A stretch of 64,000 nucleotides of DNA from Betaproteobacteria bacterium (GTDB taxonomy: Bacteria; Pseudomonadota; Gammaproteobacteria; Burkholderiales; Burkholderiaceae_C). The DNA lies in assembly GCA_016704535.1 (NCBI GenBank), contig JADIZZ010000010.1, positions 167,887 to 231,886 of the forward strand, written 5' to 3'. Below, piece by piece: positions 7,401-16,017 of the stretch. The notes beneath the pieces are model-generated. The model was given only the letters and a program-made list of their open reading frames with translations, made no database searches and was not told the DNA's origin. Each line of letters begins with the position of its first letter. The first letter of the stretch is position 1. The position numbers were made by a program, and so were the translations under genes.

Positions 7401-9554
7401 ATGTCCGATACCCGAAACCTGCTCGTCGAACTTTTCGTCGAGGAACTTCCGCCCAAGGCGCTGAAGAAGCTGGGCGAGGCCTTCGCCAATGTGCTGGCCG
7501 AAAGCCTCAAGGCGCAGGGCCTGGCCGGCGCGCAGGCGCTGGTGGCCTCGTTTGCGTCGCCGCGACGGCTTGCGGTGCATGTCGGGCAGGTGGCCGCGCA
7601 GGCCGCCGACCAGTCCCGGCAGACCAAGCTGATGCCGGTGGCGGTGGCGCTGGATGCCAGCGGTGCACCCACGCCGGCGCTGCTGAAGAAGCTGGCTGCG
7701 TTGGGCGTAGATGTCGGCGCCGACCCCAGCGTGGTGTCGCAGCTGCGGCGCCAACCCGACGGCAAGGCCGAGGCACTGTTCCTCGACAGCGTCGTGCCCG
7801 GCGCGACGTTGGCCGAAGGCCTGCAGAAGGCGCTGGCCGAGGCCATCACGAAGCTGCCCATTCCCAAGGTCATGCAGTACCAGCTGCATACCACTGAAGG
7901 AAGCGGCGAAGGCGCCGACTTCCAGCCCGGCTGGACCAGCGTGAACTTCGTGCGTCCCGCGCACGGCCTGGTGGCCCTGCACGGTGACGACGTGGTGCCG
8001 GTGCGGGCCCTGGGCCTGGTGTCGGGCCGCACGACGCGTGGCCACCGTTTCGAGTCGAGCACCCCAAAGGTGACGCTGCGCGACGCCGACAGCTATGCCA
8101 CGCAGTTGCAGGACGAAGGCTCGGTGATCCCCAGCTTCGAGCTGCGCCGCGCCGAGATCGTGCGCCAGCTCTCCGAGGCCGCTGGCCGCGAGGGCCTGAT
8201 GCCCATCGACGACGACGCGCTGCTCGACGAAGTGACGGGCCTGGTCGAGCGCCCGAACGTGTTGACCTGCCGCTTCGAGGACGAATTTCTCGCCGTGCCG
8301 CAGGAATGCCTGATCCTGACGATGAAGGCCAACCAGAAGTACTTCCCGCTGCTCGATGCCGCGGGAAGGCTGACGAGCCGCTTCCTCATCGTCAGCAACA
8401 TCCGCCCGGCCGACCCGTCGCGCGTGATCGAGGGCAACGAGCGTGTCGTGCGCCCGCGCCTGGCCGACGCCAAATTCTTCTTCGACCAGGACCGCAAGCG
8501 CACGCTGGAAAGCCGCGTGCCGCAACTGGCCCGCGTGGTCTACCACGGAAAGCTGGGCAGCCAGGGTGAACGTGTCGAGCGTGTGCGCACGCTGGCGCGC
8601 GCCATCGGCGACCAGTTGGGCGGCGCCAGCCTGGCGTCGCAGGCCGACCGCGCCGCGTTGCTGGCCAAGGCCGACCTGCTGACCGACATGGTGGGCGAGT
8701 TCCCGGAACTGCAGGGCATCATGGGCGGCTACTACGCGCGCCACGACGGCGAGACCGAGGCCGTGGCCTTTGCGGTCGAAGACCACTACAAGCCGCGTTT
8801 TGCCGGCGACGCGCTGCCGCGTGGCGAGGTCGGCGTGGTCGTCGCGCTGGCCGACAAGCTCGAGACGCTGGCCGGCCTCTTCGGCATCGGCCAGTTGCCC
8901 ACCGGCGACAAGGACCCGTTTGCGCTGCGCCGCCACGCTCTGGGCGTGATCCGCATGCTGATCGAACGCGACTTGCCGCTGGCCGTGCCGCACCTGGTGG
9001 CGATGGCCTTCCGCGCCTTTCCCGAGACGCACGGCCAGGCGCAGGCCGAGGTGCAGCACTTCCTGTTCGACCGGCTCGTCGGCGCGCTGCGCGAGCAGGG
9101 CTACAGCGCCCAGGAGGTAGATGCCGTCGTCGCGCTGCGCCCGCCGCGCTGGGGCGAGATCCCGCGCCGGCTGGCGGCGGTGCGCGCATTCGCCGCGCTG
9201 CCTGAGGCCCCGGCGCTGGCCGCGGCCAACAAACGCGTGGGCAACATCCTGAAGAAGAGCGACGCCGCGCCGGCCGCGGACGTCGACACGGCGCACCTCG
9301 TCGAGCCCGCCGAGCGTGCGCTGCACGCCGCGTTGGGCGCCGCGGCGCGGCTGGCCGACGCGGCCTTCGAGCGCGGCGACTACACCGCTTCGCTGCAGGC
9401 CCTGGCGGTGCTGAAGGCGCCCGTGGACGCCTTCTTCGACACGGTGATGGTCAACGCCGACGAGCCCGCGTTGCGCAACAACCGCCTGGCGCTGCTGGCC
9501 GCACTGCACCGCGCGATGAACCGCGTCGCCGACTTGTCCCGCCTGGCGGCCTGA
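7401..9554 (+). CDS. glyS: Glycine--tRNA ligase beta subunit
   Basis: 717-residue beta subunit that supplies tRNA recognition for GlyQ. It starts with LLVELFVEELPPKALKKLGEAF and contains typical GlyS blocks such as RRLAVHV, MKANQKYFPLLD, NERVVRPRLADAKFFFDQDRK and ALADKLETLAGLFGIGQLPTGDKDPFALRR, ending in the DALR-like anticodon-binding region. The ATG at 7401 is 2 bp after the glyQ stop, so the subunits are cotranslated. Length is slightly above E. coli GlyS (689). Nothing is missing. Confidence 0.97.
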   Translation: MSDTRNLLVELFVEELPPKALKKLGEAFANVLAESLKAQGLAGAQALVASFASPRRLAVHVGQVAAQAADQSRQTKLMPVAVALDASGAPTPALLKKLAALGVDVGADPSVVSQLRRQPDGKAEALFLDSVVPGATLAEGLQKALAEAITKLPIPKVMQYQLHTTEGSGEGADFQPGWTSVNFVRPAHGLVALHGDDVVPVRALGLVSGRTTRGHRFESSTPKVTLRDADSYATQLQDEGSVIPSFELRRAEIVRQLSEAAGREGLMPIDDDALLDEVTGLVERPNVLTCRFEDEFLAVPQECLILTMKANQKYFPLLDAAGRLTSRFLIVSNIRPADPSRVIEGNERVVRPRLADAKFFFDQDRKRTLESRVPQLARVVYHGKLGSQGERVERVRTLARAIGDQLGGASLASQADRAALLAKADLLTDMVGEFPELQGIMGGYYARHDGETEAVAFAVEDHYKPRFAGDALPRGEVGVVVALADKLETLAGLFGIGQLPTGDKDPFALRRHALGVIRMLIERDLPLAVPHLVAMAFRAFPETHGQAQAEVQHFLFDRLVGALREQGYSAQEVDAVVALRPPRWGEIPRRLAAVRAFAALPEAPALAAANKRVGNILKKSDAAPAADVDTAHLVEPAERALHAALGAAARLADAAFERGDYTASLQALAVLKAPVDAFFDTVMVNADEPALRNNRLALLAALHRAMNRVADLSRLAA

Positions 9555-9574
9555 AGCCCAAGAGAGCCCAGACC

Positions 9575-10180
9575 ATGCCTTCCGCCCACGGTCCCAAACT
9601 CGTCATTCTCGGCCGCGACGGCATCCTCAACGAGTTCCGCGAGGGCCATGTCACCGCGCCCGAGGAGTGGCATCCGATCGAAGGTGCGATGGATGCCGTG
9701 GCGCGCATCAACCACGCCGGCTGGCACGTCGTGGTGGCCACCAACCAGTCGGGCATCGGCCGCGGCATGATCGACATGTCGGCCGTCAACGCCGTGCACG
9801 CGCGCATGCACCAATTGCTGCAGTCGCACGGCGGACGCATCGACGCCGTCTTCTTCTGCCCCCACACGCCCGAGGACGCCTGCGACTGTCGCAAGCCCAA
9901 GCCTGGCCTTCTGCTCGACATCGGCCGCCGTTACGGTACGCCGCTGGTCGGGGTGCCCATGGTCGGCGACACGCTGCGCGACCTGCAGGCTGCGCGCGCT
10001 GCCGGCTGCGAGCCGCACCTGGTGCTGAGTGGTCGCGCCAGCAGCTTGCAGGGCGAGCGGCTCGAAGAGATCCTCGCGCACGTGCCCGAGGCGCGGGTGC
10101 ACGGCAGCCTGGGCGCCTTCGCAGACTTCCTGCTCACGCGCGACCACAGCGAAGACAGCGCCGCCGGGAACCTGGCCTGA
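9575..10180 (+). CDS. gmhB: GmhB-type HAD phosphatase with substituted nucleophile
   Basis: By similarity this is D-glycero-beta-D-manno-heptose 1,7-bisphosphate 7-phosphatase, which acts in ADP-heptose synthesis for LPS inner core. The family zinc site is present (CPHTPEDACDCRKPKPG), as are the ATNQSGIGRG and MVGDTLRDLQAA motifs. The first HAD motif is altered: families read DRDG, with the first Asp as the phosphorylated nucleophile, but here residues 13-16 are GRDG. The codon at 9611-9613 is GGC; GAC would restore Asp with one base. As written, the enzyme should be unable to form the phospho-aspartate intermediate. It is 201 residues, of normal length, and its stop overlaps the plsC start. 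Confidence 0.88.
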   Translation: MPSAHGPKLVILGRDGILNEFREGHVTAPEEWHPIEGAMDAVARINHAGWHVVVATNQSGIGRGMIDMSAVNAVHARMHQLLQSHGGRIDAVFFCPHTPEDACDCRKPKPGLLLDIGRRYGTPLVGVPMVGDTLRDLQAARAAGCEPHLVLSGRASSLQGERLEEILAHVPEARVHGSLGAFADFLLTRDHSEDSAAGNLA

Positions 10181-10950
10181 TGCGCTTGCTGTGGGCGCTG
10201 CGCTCGGCGCTGTTCGTGCTGTGGATGACCATCACCGTGGTGCCCTGGGGCATCCTGATGTTGGGGCTGTCGATCTTCGTGCGAGGCACCACGCTGTACT
10301 GGCCAACGATGCGGTGGCTGCGCATGGCGATCTGGGGAGCGCGCGTGATCTGCGGCGTGCGGCACCGCGTGCATGGCATGGCCCACCTGCCCACGGCCGC
10401 CGACGCGCAAGGCGCCGTGGTGCTGGCGGCCAAGCACCAGAGCACCTGGGAGACCTTCGCCTTCCCGACCCTCATGCCGCACCCGCTGGCCTATGTCTTT
10501 AAGCGCGAACTGCTGCTGATTCCCTTTTTCGGCTGGGCGATGGGGCGTCTGGACATGATCCACATCGACCGCAGCAAGCGCAACCAGGCGTGGGCCAAGG
10601 TGGCGGCGCAGGGCAAGACGTTGGCCGCCGAAGGCATCTGGGTCATCATGTTCCCCGAAGGCACGCGCACGCCGCGTGGCAGCCAGGGTGTCTACAAGAG
10701 CGGTGCGGCGCGGCTGGCCATCGAGTGCGGGCTGCCCATCGTGCCCATTGCCGCCAGCAGTGCGAAATGCTGGCCCCGCAAGAGCTTCCTGCTGCGGCCG
10801 GGCGTCATCGACGTGTCCATCGGCCCGCCCATCTCCAGCGCGGGCCGCGCGCCCGATGAATTGATGCGTGAGGTCGAGCTCTGGATCGAGACCGAGATGC
10901 GCCGGCTCGACCCCGAGGCCTACGCGGCCGAGTCGATGGGTGGTCGCTGA
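10180..10950 (+). CDS. plsC: 1-acyl-sn-glycerol-3-phosphate acyltransferase
   Basis: Inner-membrane enzyme that converts lysophosphatidic acid to phosphatidic acid. Two N-terminal hydrophobic segments (about 5-40) precede the acyltransferase blocks: KHQSTWETFAF (the HX4D/E-type catalytic block, here H-QSTW-E), RLDMIHIDRS (block II), FPEGTRTPRG (block III), and GLPIVPIAASS (block IV). The ATG overlaps the gmhB TGA (ATGA at 10180), giving 256 residues. Use of Glu in place of the canonical Asp in block I is common in betaproteobacterial PlsC proteins. Its coupling to gmhB is a usual order in Burkholderiales (glyQ-glyS-gmhB-plsC). Confidence 0.93.
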   Translation: MRLLWALRSALFVLWMTITVVPWGILMLGLSIFVRGTTLYWPTMRWLRMAIWGARVICGVRHRVHGMAHLPTAADAQGAVVLAAKHQSTWETFAFPTLMPHPLAYVFKRELLLIPFFGWAMGRLDMIHIDRSKRNQAWAKVAAQGKTLAAEGIWVIMFPEGTRTPRGSQGVYKSGAARLAIECGLPIVPIAASSAKCWPRKSFLLRPGVIDVSIGPPISSAGRAPDELMREVELWIETEMRRLDPEAYAAESMGGR

Positions 10951-11009
10951 GCCGCGCGGCTGGCCGTGCCCAACACATCCCCGAACAGCCGCCCCTAGAA
11001 TTCGGCGCC

Positions 11010-11918
11010 ATGCCAGCCAGACCCGCCCCTTCGCCGCCGCAGCAGTTGACGCTGTTCGACGACGCGGTGCCGCAAGGCGCTGCGCTGCCAGCGCCGCAGG
11101 TCGCGCCGCAATGGGCTGCTGCGCAGCCGTCCGTAGCCTCCGCACAGCCCGTACCGCCTGGCGAGTTTCGTCACCCTCGCTCGCAGCGCGAGATCGTGCT
11201 CGGCAGCCACCGCGTGGCCTACGAACTGCGCCGCTCGCGCCGGCGCAGCATCGGCTTCGTCGTCGGCGCCGAGGGCCTGGCCGTCAGCGCTCCGCGCTGG
11301 GTGGGCGTCGGAGAGATCGAGTCGGCGCTGCACGAGAAGTCGACCTGGATCCTGCGCAAGCTGCACGAGCAGCGTGAACGCGGCCGCCGCCTCGACGCCG
11401 CGCGTGTCGACTGGCGCGACGGCACGGCGCTGCCCTTCCTTGGCGAGACCGTGATCCTGGTGCTGGACGGCCGCATCACCGGCGCCAAGCTGCACGAGGC
11501 CATCGAGACCCTGCCCGGCGTGCCGCGGCTCACACTGCACCTGGGCCTGCCGCACACGGCCGAGCCAGCGCAGATCCGCGATACGGTGCAGGCTTGGCTG
11601 CAGCGCCAAGCGCGGCACCTGTTCGAGGAGCGCTGCGCGCAGTTGAGCCAGAGTCTGGGCGTGCGCATGAAGCGCATGTCGCTGAGCTCGGCTTCGACAC
11701 GCTGGGGCAGTGCCAGCGCCGACGGCTCGATCCGCCTGAACTGGCGCCTCGTGCACTTTGCGCTGCCAGTCATCGACTACGTGGTGGCCCACGAACTGGC
11801 ACACCTGCGCGAGATGAACCACAGCCCGGCCTTCTGGGACGTGGTGCGCTCGGCCGTGCCCGACTTCGAGACCGCGCGCGGCTCGCTGCGCCACGAGGTG
11901 CTGCCGGTCTTCGACTGA
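11010..11918 (+). CDS. YgjP-like zinc metallopeptidase (M48/DUF45 type)
   Basis: A 302-residue cytoplasmic protein with the YgjP/DUF45 fold. The zinc motif HELAHLREMNHS gives HExxH with a downstream histidine ligand. The upstream SSASTRWGSAS segment matches the conserved 'RWGSC-like' block of the family, with Ser in place of Cys. The first ~70 residues are low-complexity (Pro/Ala/Gln-rich) and vary in this family. The role of YgjP homologues is poorly defined. It follows plsC by 59 bp and is probably in the same transcript. Its end faces the MBL hydrolase gene. Confidence 0.85.
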   Translation: MPARPAPSPPQQLTLFDDAVPQGAALPAPQVAPQWAAAQPSVASAQPVPPGEFRHPRSQREIVLGSHRVAYELRRSRRRSIGFVVGAEGLAVSAPRWVGVGEIESALHEKSTWILRKLHEQRERGRRLDAARVDWRDGTALPFLGETVILVLDGRITGAKLHEAIETLPGVPRLTLHLGLPHTAEPAQIRDTVQAWLQRQARHLFEERCAQLSQSLGVRMKRMSLSSASTRWGSASADGSIRLNWRLVHFALPVIDYVVAHELAHLREMNHSPAFWDVVRSAVPDFETARGSLRHEVLPVFD

Positions 11919-11961
11919 GCAGTCGGGGTCACACCCGCCTGCCGCTGTGCTTTGTGGGCCC

Positions 11962-13035
11962 TCAGCCCGGCGCGTGGAAGCGCCGCACGCCGTCGGTGCC
12001 GGTGACGCCTACCAGCTGGCCGTCATCGGCCAGCGCGTGCAGGTGGGCGATGGCCTCGCCCATGGCGAAGGTGGTCTGGTGCAGGTCGAGCTTGCGCCTG
12101 AACATCACCGGCAGCAGCTCTGCGGCGCTCTGCGGCGCTTCGCTGCAGGCCGCCATCACCTCGGCCAGGCGTTCCTCGTGGTGCGCTTGCAGCTGGGCGA
12201 TGCGCGTGTGCAGGCCGGTGAAGGGCTTGCCGTGCGAAGGCAGCACCAGCGTGCCCGCCGGCAGCGCACGCAGCGCCGCGATCGAGCGTAGGTACAGCGG
12301 CAGTGGGTCGCCCTCGGGTTCGAGGTAGAAGACGCTGACGTTGGTGGAGATGCGGGGCAGCACCATGTCGCCCGAGATCAGCGTGTGCAGCTCCTGGCAG
12401 TGCAGCGCGATGTGCTCGGGCGCGTGCCCGTAGCCTGCGATGCATTGCCAGCTGCGGCCACCGATGCGCAGCATCATGCCGTCCATCAACCGCCTGAAGC
12501 GTGCCGGCACCTGCGGCACCAGGCTCGGGTAGTAGTCGCTGCGCGCCCGCACCTGGGCCAGCGCTGCCGTGTCGACGAGGCCGTGCAAGGCATAGAAGCG
12601 CGCCGCGCCGTCGCCATCGAAGCCGCCGCGCCGGCTGCCCAAGCGGCCGGCGTTCCAGTCCGTCGCGCTGATCCACAAGCGGCATTCGCGTTCGGGGGTG
12701 GACCAGCGTTCGCAAAGCCAGTGCGCCAGCCCGAGGTGGTCGGGATGCATGTGCGTGACGATCACGCGCAGCATCGGCAGGCCCTGCAGTTCATCCGCGA
12801 AGATTTGGTCCCACAGTGCCCTCGTGGTGTCGGTGGCCACGCCGCAGTCGACGACGGTCCAGCCCGCCACGCCGTCGATCTCGTCGCGCAGCAGCCACAG
12901 ATTGATGTGGTCGAGCGCAAACGGCAGCGGCATGCGCAGCCAGCGCACGCCCGGCGCCACCTCCAGCGTCTTGCCGGGTGCGGGCAGCTCGTCGGCCAGC
13001 GGATAGTGCAGCGCTGCTTCCTGTGCGTTGGCCAT
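11962..13035 (-). CDS. MBL-fold metallo-hydrolase, LiuR-linked
   Basis: A 357-residue metallo-beta-lactamase-fold hydrolase of the glyoxalase II-like type. The metal motif THMHPDHLG is near residue 92 and later ligands fit GYGHAPEHIALH and the HGKPF segment near the C-terminus. The C-terminal ~70 residues form a helical domain seen in related hydrolases that process acyl or lactone substrates. The ATG (complement 13033-13035) is 53 bp from the liuR ATG, and the LiuR operator at 13059-13080 lies between the two divergent starts. This suggests the hydrolase belongs to the leucine/isovalerate regulon, possibly as a thioesterase-like enzyme. The substrate is unknown. Confidence 0.85.
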   Translation of the reverse strand: MANAQEAALHYPLADELPAPGKTLEVAPGVRWLRMPLPFALDHINLWLLRDEIDGVAGWTVVDCGVATDTTRALWDQIFADELQGLPMLRVIVTHMHPDHLGLAHWLCERWSTPERECRLWISATDWNAGRLGSRRGGFDGDGAARFYALHGLVDTAALAQVRARSDYYPSLVPQVPARFRRLMDGMMLRIGGRSWQCIAGYGHAPEHIALHCQELHTLISGDMVLPRISTNVSVFYLEPEGDPLPLYLRSIAALRALPAGTLVLPSHGKPFTGLHTRIAQLQAHHEERLAEVMAACSEAPQSAAELLPVMFRRKLDLHQTTFAMGEAIAHLHALADDGQLVGVTGTDGVRRFHAPG

Positions 13036-13058
13036 GGTTTCGTATATTCGCGTTTCGG

Positions 13059-13080
13059 TTTACGTTTACGTCAACGTCAG
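13059..13080. promoter_or_regulatory. LiuR operator 1 (liuR / MBL hydrolase interval)
   Basis: A 22-bp site that matches the perfect palindrome before liuA at 19 of 22 positions; the core reads ACGTTTACGTCAACGT. It ends 8 bp before the liuR ATG and starts 24 bp before the divergent MBL-hydrolase ATG, so a bound repressor would cover both starts. Autoregulation is the expected behaviour for MerR-type LiuR. Confidence 0.8.
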
Positions 13081-13087
13081 TCTATCC

Positions 13088-13510
13088 ATGCCGGCCCGCA
13101 CCTACACCATCACCGAACTGGCCGCCGAGTTCGACATCACGGCGCGCGCCATCCGCTTCTACGAGGACGTGGGCCTTCTCACGCCGCAGCGTGCTGGCCG
13201 CAACCGCGTCTACACGCAGCGCGACCGCACGCGGCTGAAGCTGACGCTGCGCGGCAAGCGCCTGGGCCTGAGTCTGCAGGAAATCAAGCAGCTGGTGACG
13301 ATGTACGACTCGCCCTCCGACACCGCGCAGCAGCTCGCCGCCTTCATGGCCGTGCTCGAGGAACACCGCAAGCTGCTGGAGCAGCAGCGCGAGGACATCG
13401 AGATCACTCTGGCCGAGATCACCCAGCACGAGGCGCGCTGCCGCAGCCTGCTGGCTGGTCCCGCGTCCAAGGCGGGCACCGGCCGATCGAGCCGAAAGGT
13501 CGTTGCCTGA
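13088..13510 (+). CDS. liuR: MerR-family regulator of branched-chain acyl-CoA catabolism
   Basis: A 140-residue MerR-family transcription factor: the winged helix-turn-helix YTITELAAEFDITARAIRFYEDVGLLTPQR lies in the first 30 residues, followed by the RVYTQRDRTRLKLTLRGKRLGLSL wing and a coiled-coil dimer helix (about 85-115). The C-terminus has no metal-binding cysteines, which fits the LiuR subgroup that controls leucine/isovalerate genes in gamma- and Betaproteobacteria. I chose the ATG at 13088; 20 residues encoded further upstream would run through the operator. It is directly upstream of liuA, with three matching palindromes in the window. Ligand (probably an acyl-CoA intermediate) is inferred. 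Confidence 0.88.
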   Translation: MPARTYTITELAAEFDITARAIRFYEDVGLLTPQRAGRNRVYTQRDRTRLKLTLRGKRLGLSLQEIKQLVTMYDSPSDTAQQLAAFMAVLEEHRKLLEQQREDIEITLAEITQHEARCRSLLAGPASKAGTGRSSRKVVA

Positions 13511-13533
13511 TCGCCGGCGACGGCTCGTTATGA

Positions 13534-13555
13534 TTGACGTTTACGTAAACGTCAA
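13534..13555. promoter_or_regulatory. LiuR operator 2 (before liuA), perfect palindrome
   Basis: A perfect 22-bp palindrome: each arm is TTGACGTTTAC, with core ACGTTTACGTAAACGT. It lies 34 bp upstream of the liuA ATG and 24 bp after the liuR stop. This is the best of the three sites and defines the motif. Confidence 0.88.
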
Positions 13556-13588
13556 CCGCGCGTCAAGCGTCCGCAAGGAGACACCGCG

Positions 13589-14767
13589 ATGAACCTGCCC
13601 GGCCTGAACTTCCAGCTTGGTGAAGACGTCGACGCGCTGCGCGACGCGGTGCGTGACTTCGCACAGGCCGAGATCGCGCCGCTGGCCGCCGAGGCCGACC
13701 GCAGCGACCAGTTCCCGATGCACCTGTGGCGCAAGATGGGTGACCTCGGCGTGCTGGGTATCACCGTACCCGAGCAGTACGGCGGTGCCGGCATGGGCTA
13801 CCTGGCGCACATGATCGCGATGGAGGAGATCAGCCGCGCCAGCGCCAGCATCGGACTGAGCTATGGCGCGCACAGCAACCTGTGCGTGAACCAGATCAAG
13901 CGCAACGGCACCGAGGCCCAGCGCCGCAAATACCTGCCCAGGCTGATCAGCGGCGAACACGTCGGCGCGCTGGCCATGAGCGAGGCCGGCGCCGGCAGCG
14001 ACGTCATCGGCATGAAGCTGAAGGCCGTGGAGACCGGCGGCCACTACGTGCTCAACGGCACCAAGATGTGGATCACCAACGGTCCCGACGCCGACACCAT
14101 GGTCGTCTATGCCAAGACCGAACCCGAGCTCGGTGCGCGCGGCGTCACCGCCTTCATCGTCGAGAAGGGCATGAAGGGCTTCAGCACCGCGCAGAAGCTG
14201 GACAAGCTGGGCATGCGCGGCAGCCACACCGGCGAGATGGTGTTCCAAGACGTCGAGGTGCCGGCCGAGAACGTCCTGGGTGCCGTCAACGGCGGCGCGC
14301 GCGTGCTGATGAGCGGGCTGGACTACGAACGTGCCGTGCTCGCCGCCGGCCCCATCGGCCTGATGCAGGCGGTGATGGACAACGTGGTGCCCTACATCCA
14401 CGACCGCAAGCAGTTCGGCCAGAGCATCGGCGAGTTCCAGCTCATCCAGGGCAAGGTGGCCGACATGTACACCGTGCTGCAGGCGGCTCGGGCGTTCTGT
14501 TACACGGTGGGCAAGAACCTCGACCAACTGGGCGCCGAACACGTGCGCCAGGTGCGGAAAGACTGCGCCAGCGTCATCCTGTGGTGCGCCGAGAAGGCCA
14601 CCTGGATGGCCGGCGAAGGCATCCAGATCTTCGGCGGCAACGGCTACATCAACGACTACCCGCTGGGCCGGCTGTGGCGCGACGCCAAGCTCTACGAGAT
14701 CGGCGCTGGCACCAGCGAGATCCGCCGCATGCTGATCGGCAGGGAGCTGTTCGCGGAGACGATGTGA
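13589..14767 (+). CDS. liuA: Isovaleryl-CoA dehydrogenase
   Basis: FAD flavoenzyme that oxidises isovaleryl-CoA to 3-methylcrotonyl-CoA, the first committed step after leucine oxidative decarboxylation. The 392-residue sequence shows the acyl-CoA dehydrogenase blocks: ITVPEQYGGAGMGYL, AMSEAGAGSDV, KMWITNGPDAD and IGAGTSEIRRMLIGREL. The catalytic base expected for isovaleryl-CoA dehydrogenase sits in the middle helix, here Glu247 in DYERAVLAAGPIGL, not in the C-terminal loop (GTSEIR has the Glu replaced: AGTSEI). This supports the substrate call. The start follows the RBS-like AAGGAGA 11 bp upstream. It is under LiuR operator 2. Confidence 0.95.
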   Translation: MNLPGLNFQLGEDVDALRDAVRDFAQAEIAPLAAEADRSDQFPMHLWRKMGDLGVLGITVPEQYGGAGMGYLAHMIAMEEISRASASIGLSYGAHSNLCVNQIKRNGTEAQRRKYLPRLISGEHVGALAMSEAGAGSDVIGMKLKAVETGGHYVLNGTKMWITNGPDADTMVVYAKTEPELGARGVTAFIVEKGMKGFSTAQKLDKLGMRGSHTGEMVFQDVEVPAENVLGAVNGGARVLMSGLDYERAVLAAGPIGLMQAVMDNVVPYIHDRKQFGQSIGEFQLIQGKVADMYTVLQAARAFCYTVGKNLDQLGAEHVRQVRKDCASVILWCAEKATWMAGEGIQIFGGNGYINDYPLGRLWRDAKLYEIGAGTSEIRRMLIGRELFAETM

Positions 14768-15270
14768 ACACGCCGCCGGCGCCGACGCTGGCCGGCCGGC
14801 GATGCACCTTGCGTGCGCTGCAGCCGGGTGACGCGGCGGCGCTGCAGCGCCATGCCGATGATCCGGCGGTGGCCTACGACCTCTTCGACGGCTTTCCCCA
14901 ACCCTACACGCTGGCCGCAGCCGAGCGTTGGTGCAGTACCGAACACCGCGAGCCGCGCTTCGGCCATGTCTGGGGCATCGAGGTCGCGCGGGCGCGGGTG
15001 GCGGCTGCATCAGCGGGCGCCCAGGCGGCATCTGGGCGTGCAGCGCCGAGATTGGCTACTGGGTGGGCCAGGCGCACTGGCGTCGCGGCATCGTCTCGGA
15101 GGCGCTGGGCCTCGTCACCGCCTGGGCCTGGACGGCGCTGCCGCTGGTCATGCGGCTGTGCATGCCGTCGGCGCGGGTCGGGGGGGGCGGGTGGGCGTCG
15201 GAGCTGCCCGGCATCCGGAGGGGCGCACCGGCCCGGCCTGCCGCTGCGGGACGACCCGCTGGCCCCGTAA
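14764..15270 (+). pseudogene. Frameshifted GNAT acetyltransferase remnant
   Basis: A GTG at 14764, overlapping the liuA stop (GTGA), opens a RimJ/RimL-like GNAT sequence: GRRCTLRALQPGDAAALQRHADDPAV... through WGIEVA. Near 14985-15005 the GNAT reading moves to another frame, where it continues as GGCISGRPGGIWACSAEIGYWVG and WRRGIVSEALGLVTAWAW. The C-terminal third (normally a NxASxRVxEKxGF stretch) is absent; the sequence there turns into Gly/Arg-rich nonsense around a run of eight G at 15180-15187. So at least one frameshift and a damaged 3' end are seen. A sequencing error in this very GC-rich stretch could explain part of it. Confidence 0.6.
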
Positions 15271-15283
15271 ACTGGCCGCCAAC

Positions 15284-16012
15284 ATGAGCAATCAGCTGCG
15301 CGACCTTTTCGACAACAACCGCCGCTGGGCGGCCGCCACCGAGGCGCGCGAGCCCGGTTTCTTCACGCGCCTGGCGCAGCAGCAGAGCCCGCGCTACATG
15401 TGGATAGGCTGTGCCGACAGCCGCGTGCCGGCCAACGAGATCACCGGCCTCGACCCGGGCGAGGTCTTCGTGCACCGCAACGTCGCCAACGTGGTGGTGC
15501 ACAGCGACCTGAACGCGCTGTCGACGATCCAGTTCGCGGTGGAGCATCTGAAGGTCGAGCACATCATGGTGGTGGGGCATTACGGATGCGCCGGCGTTCG
15601 CGCGGCGATGCGCGGCATCCGCGTCGGCCTGGCGGACAACTGGCTGAGGCACGTGCACGACGTGCGCCTGCGCCACCGGCGCCGGCTCGACCACCTGCCG
15701 CCAGCGCAGCAGGAAGACATCCTGTGCGAGATGAACGTCATCGAGCAGGTCGGCAACGTGGCGCTGTCCACCATCGTGCAGGACGCCTGGGCGCGCGGCC
15801 AGCCGCTGTGCGTGCACGGCTGGGTCTACGGTCTGAAGGACGGCCTGCTGAAGAACCTGGAGGTGACGATGGACCGCCCCGAAAGTGTGGTCGGTGTCTT
15901 CAGTGCCGCGCTCAAGCGCTACCCGCGCCATGCCGCGGCGGGCAGCGAGGCCGAAGGCGACGCCTATCACGAAGCCGACACCGTCGTCGGTGGCGGCACG
16001 CTACACAGCTGA
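15284..16012 (+). CDS. can: Beta-class carbonic anhydrase
   Basis: Zinc enzyme that interconverts CO2 and bicarbonate in the cytoplasm. The ligands can be placed: Cys43 and Asp45 in GCADSRVPANEI, His99 and Cys102 in VVGHYGCAGV. The opening block LRDLFDNNRRWA and the motif VFVHRNVANVVVHSDLN are those of the Can/CynT-type beta class. At 242 residues it is of normal length. The ATG at 15284 begins just past the broken GNAT. The gene is followed 5 bp later by aceK. Its place among the liu genes may be meaningful because methylcrotonyl-CoA carboxylase (LiuBD) consumes bicarbonate; this is inference. Confidence 0.94.
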   Translation: MSNQLRDLFDNNRRWAAATEAREPGFFTRLAQQQSPRYMWIGCADSRVPANEITGLDPGEVFVHRNVANVVVHSDLNALSTIQFAVEHLKVEHIMVVGHYGCAGVRAAMRGIRVGLADNWLRHVHDVRLRHRRRLDHLPPAQQEDILCEMNVIEQVGNVALSTIVQDAWARGQPLCVHGWVYGLKDGLLKNLEVTMDRPESVVGVFSAALKRYPRHAAAGSEAEGDAYHEADTVVGGGTLHS

Positions 16013-16017
16013 CCGAC

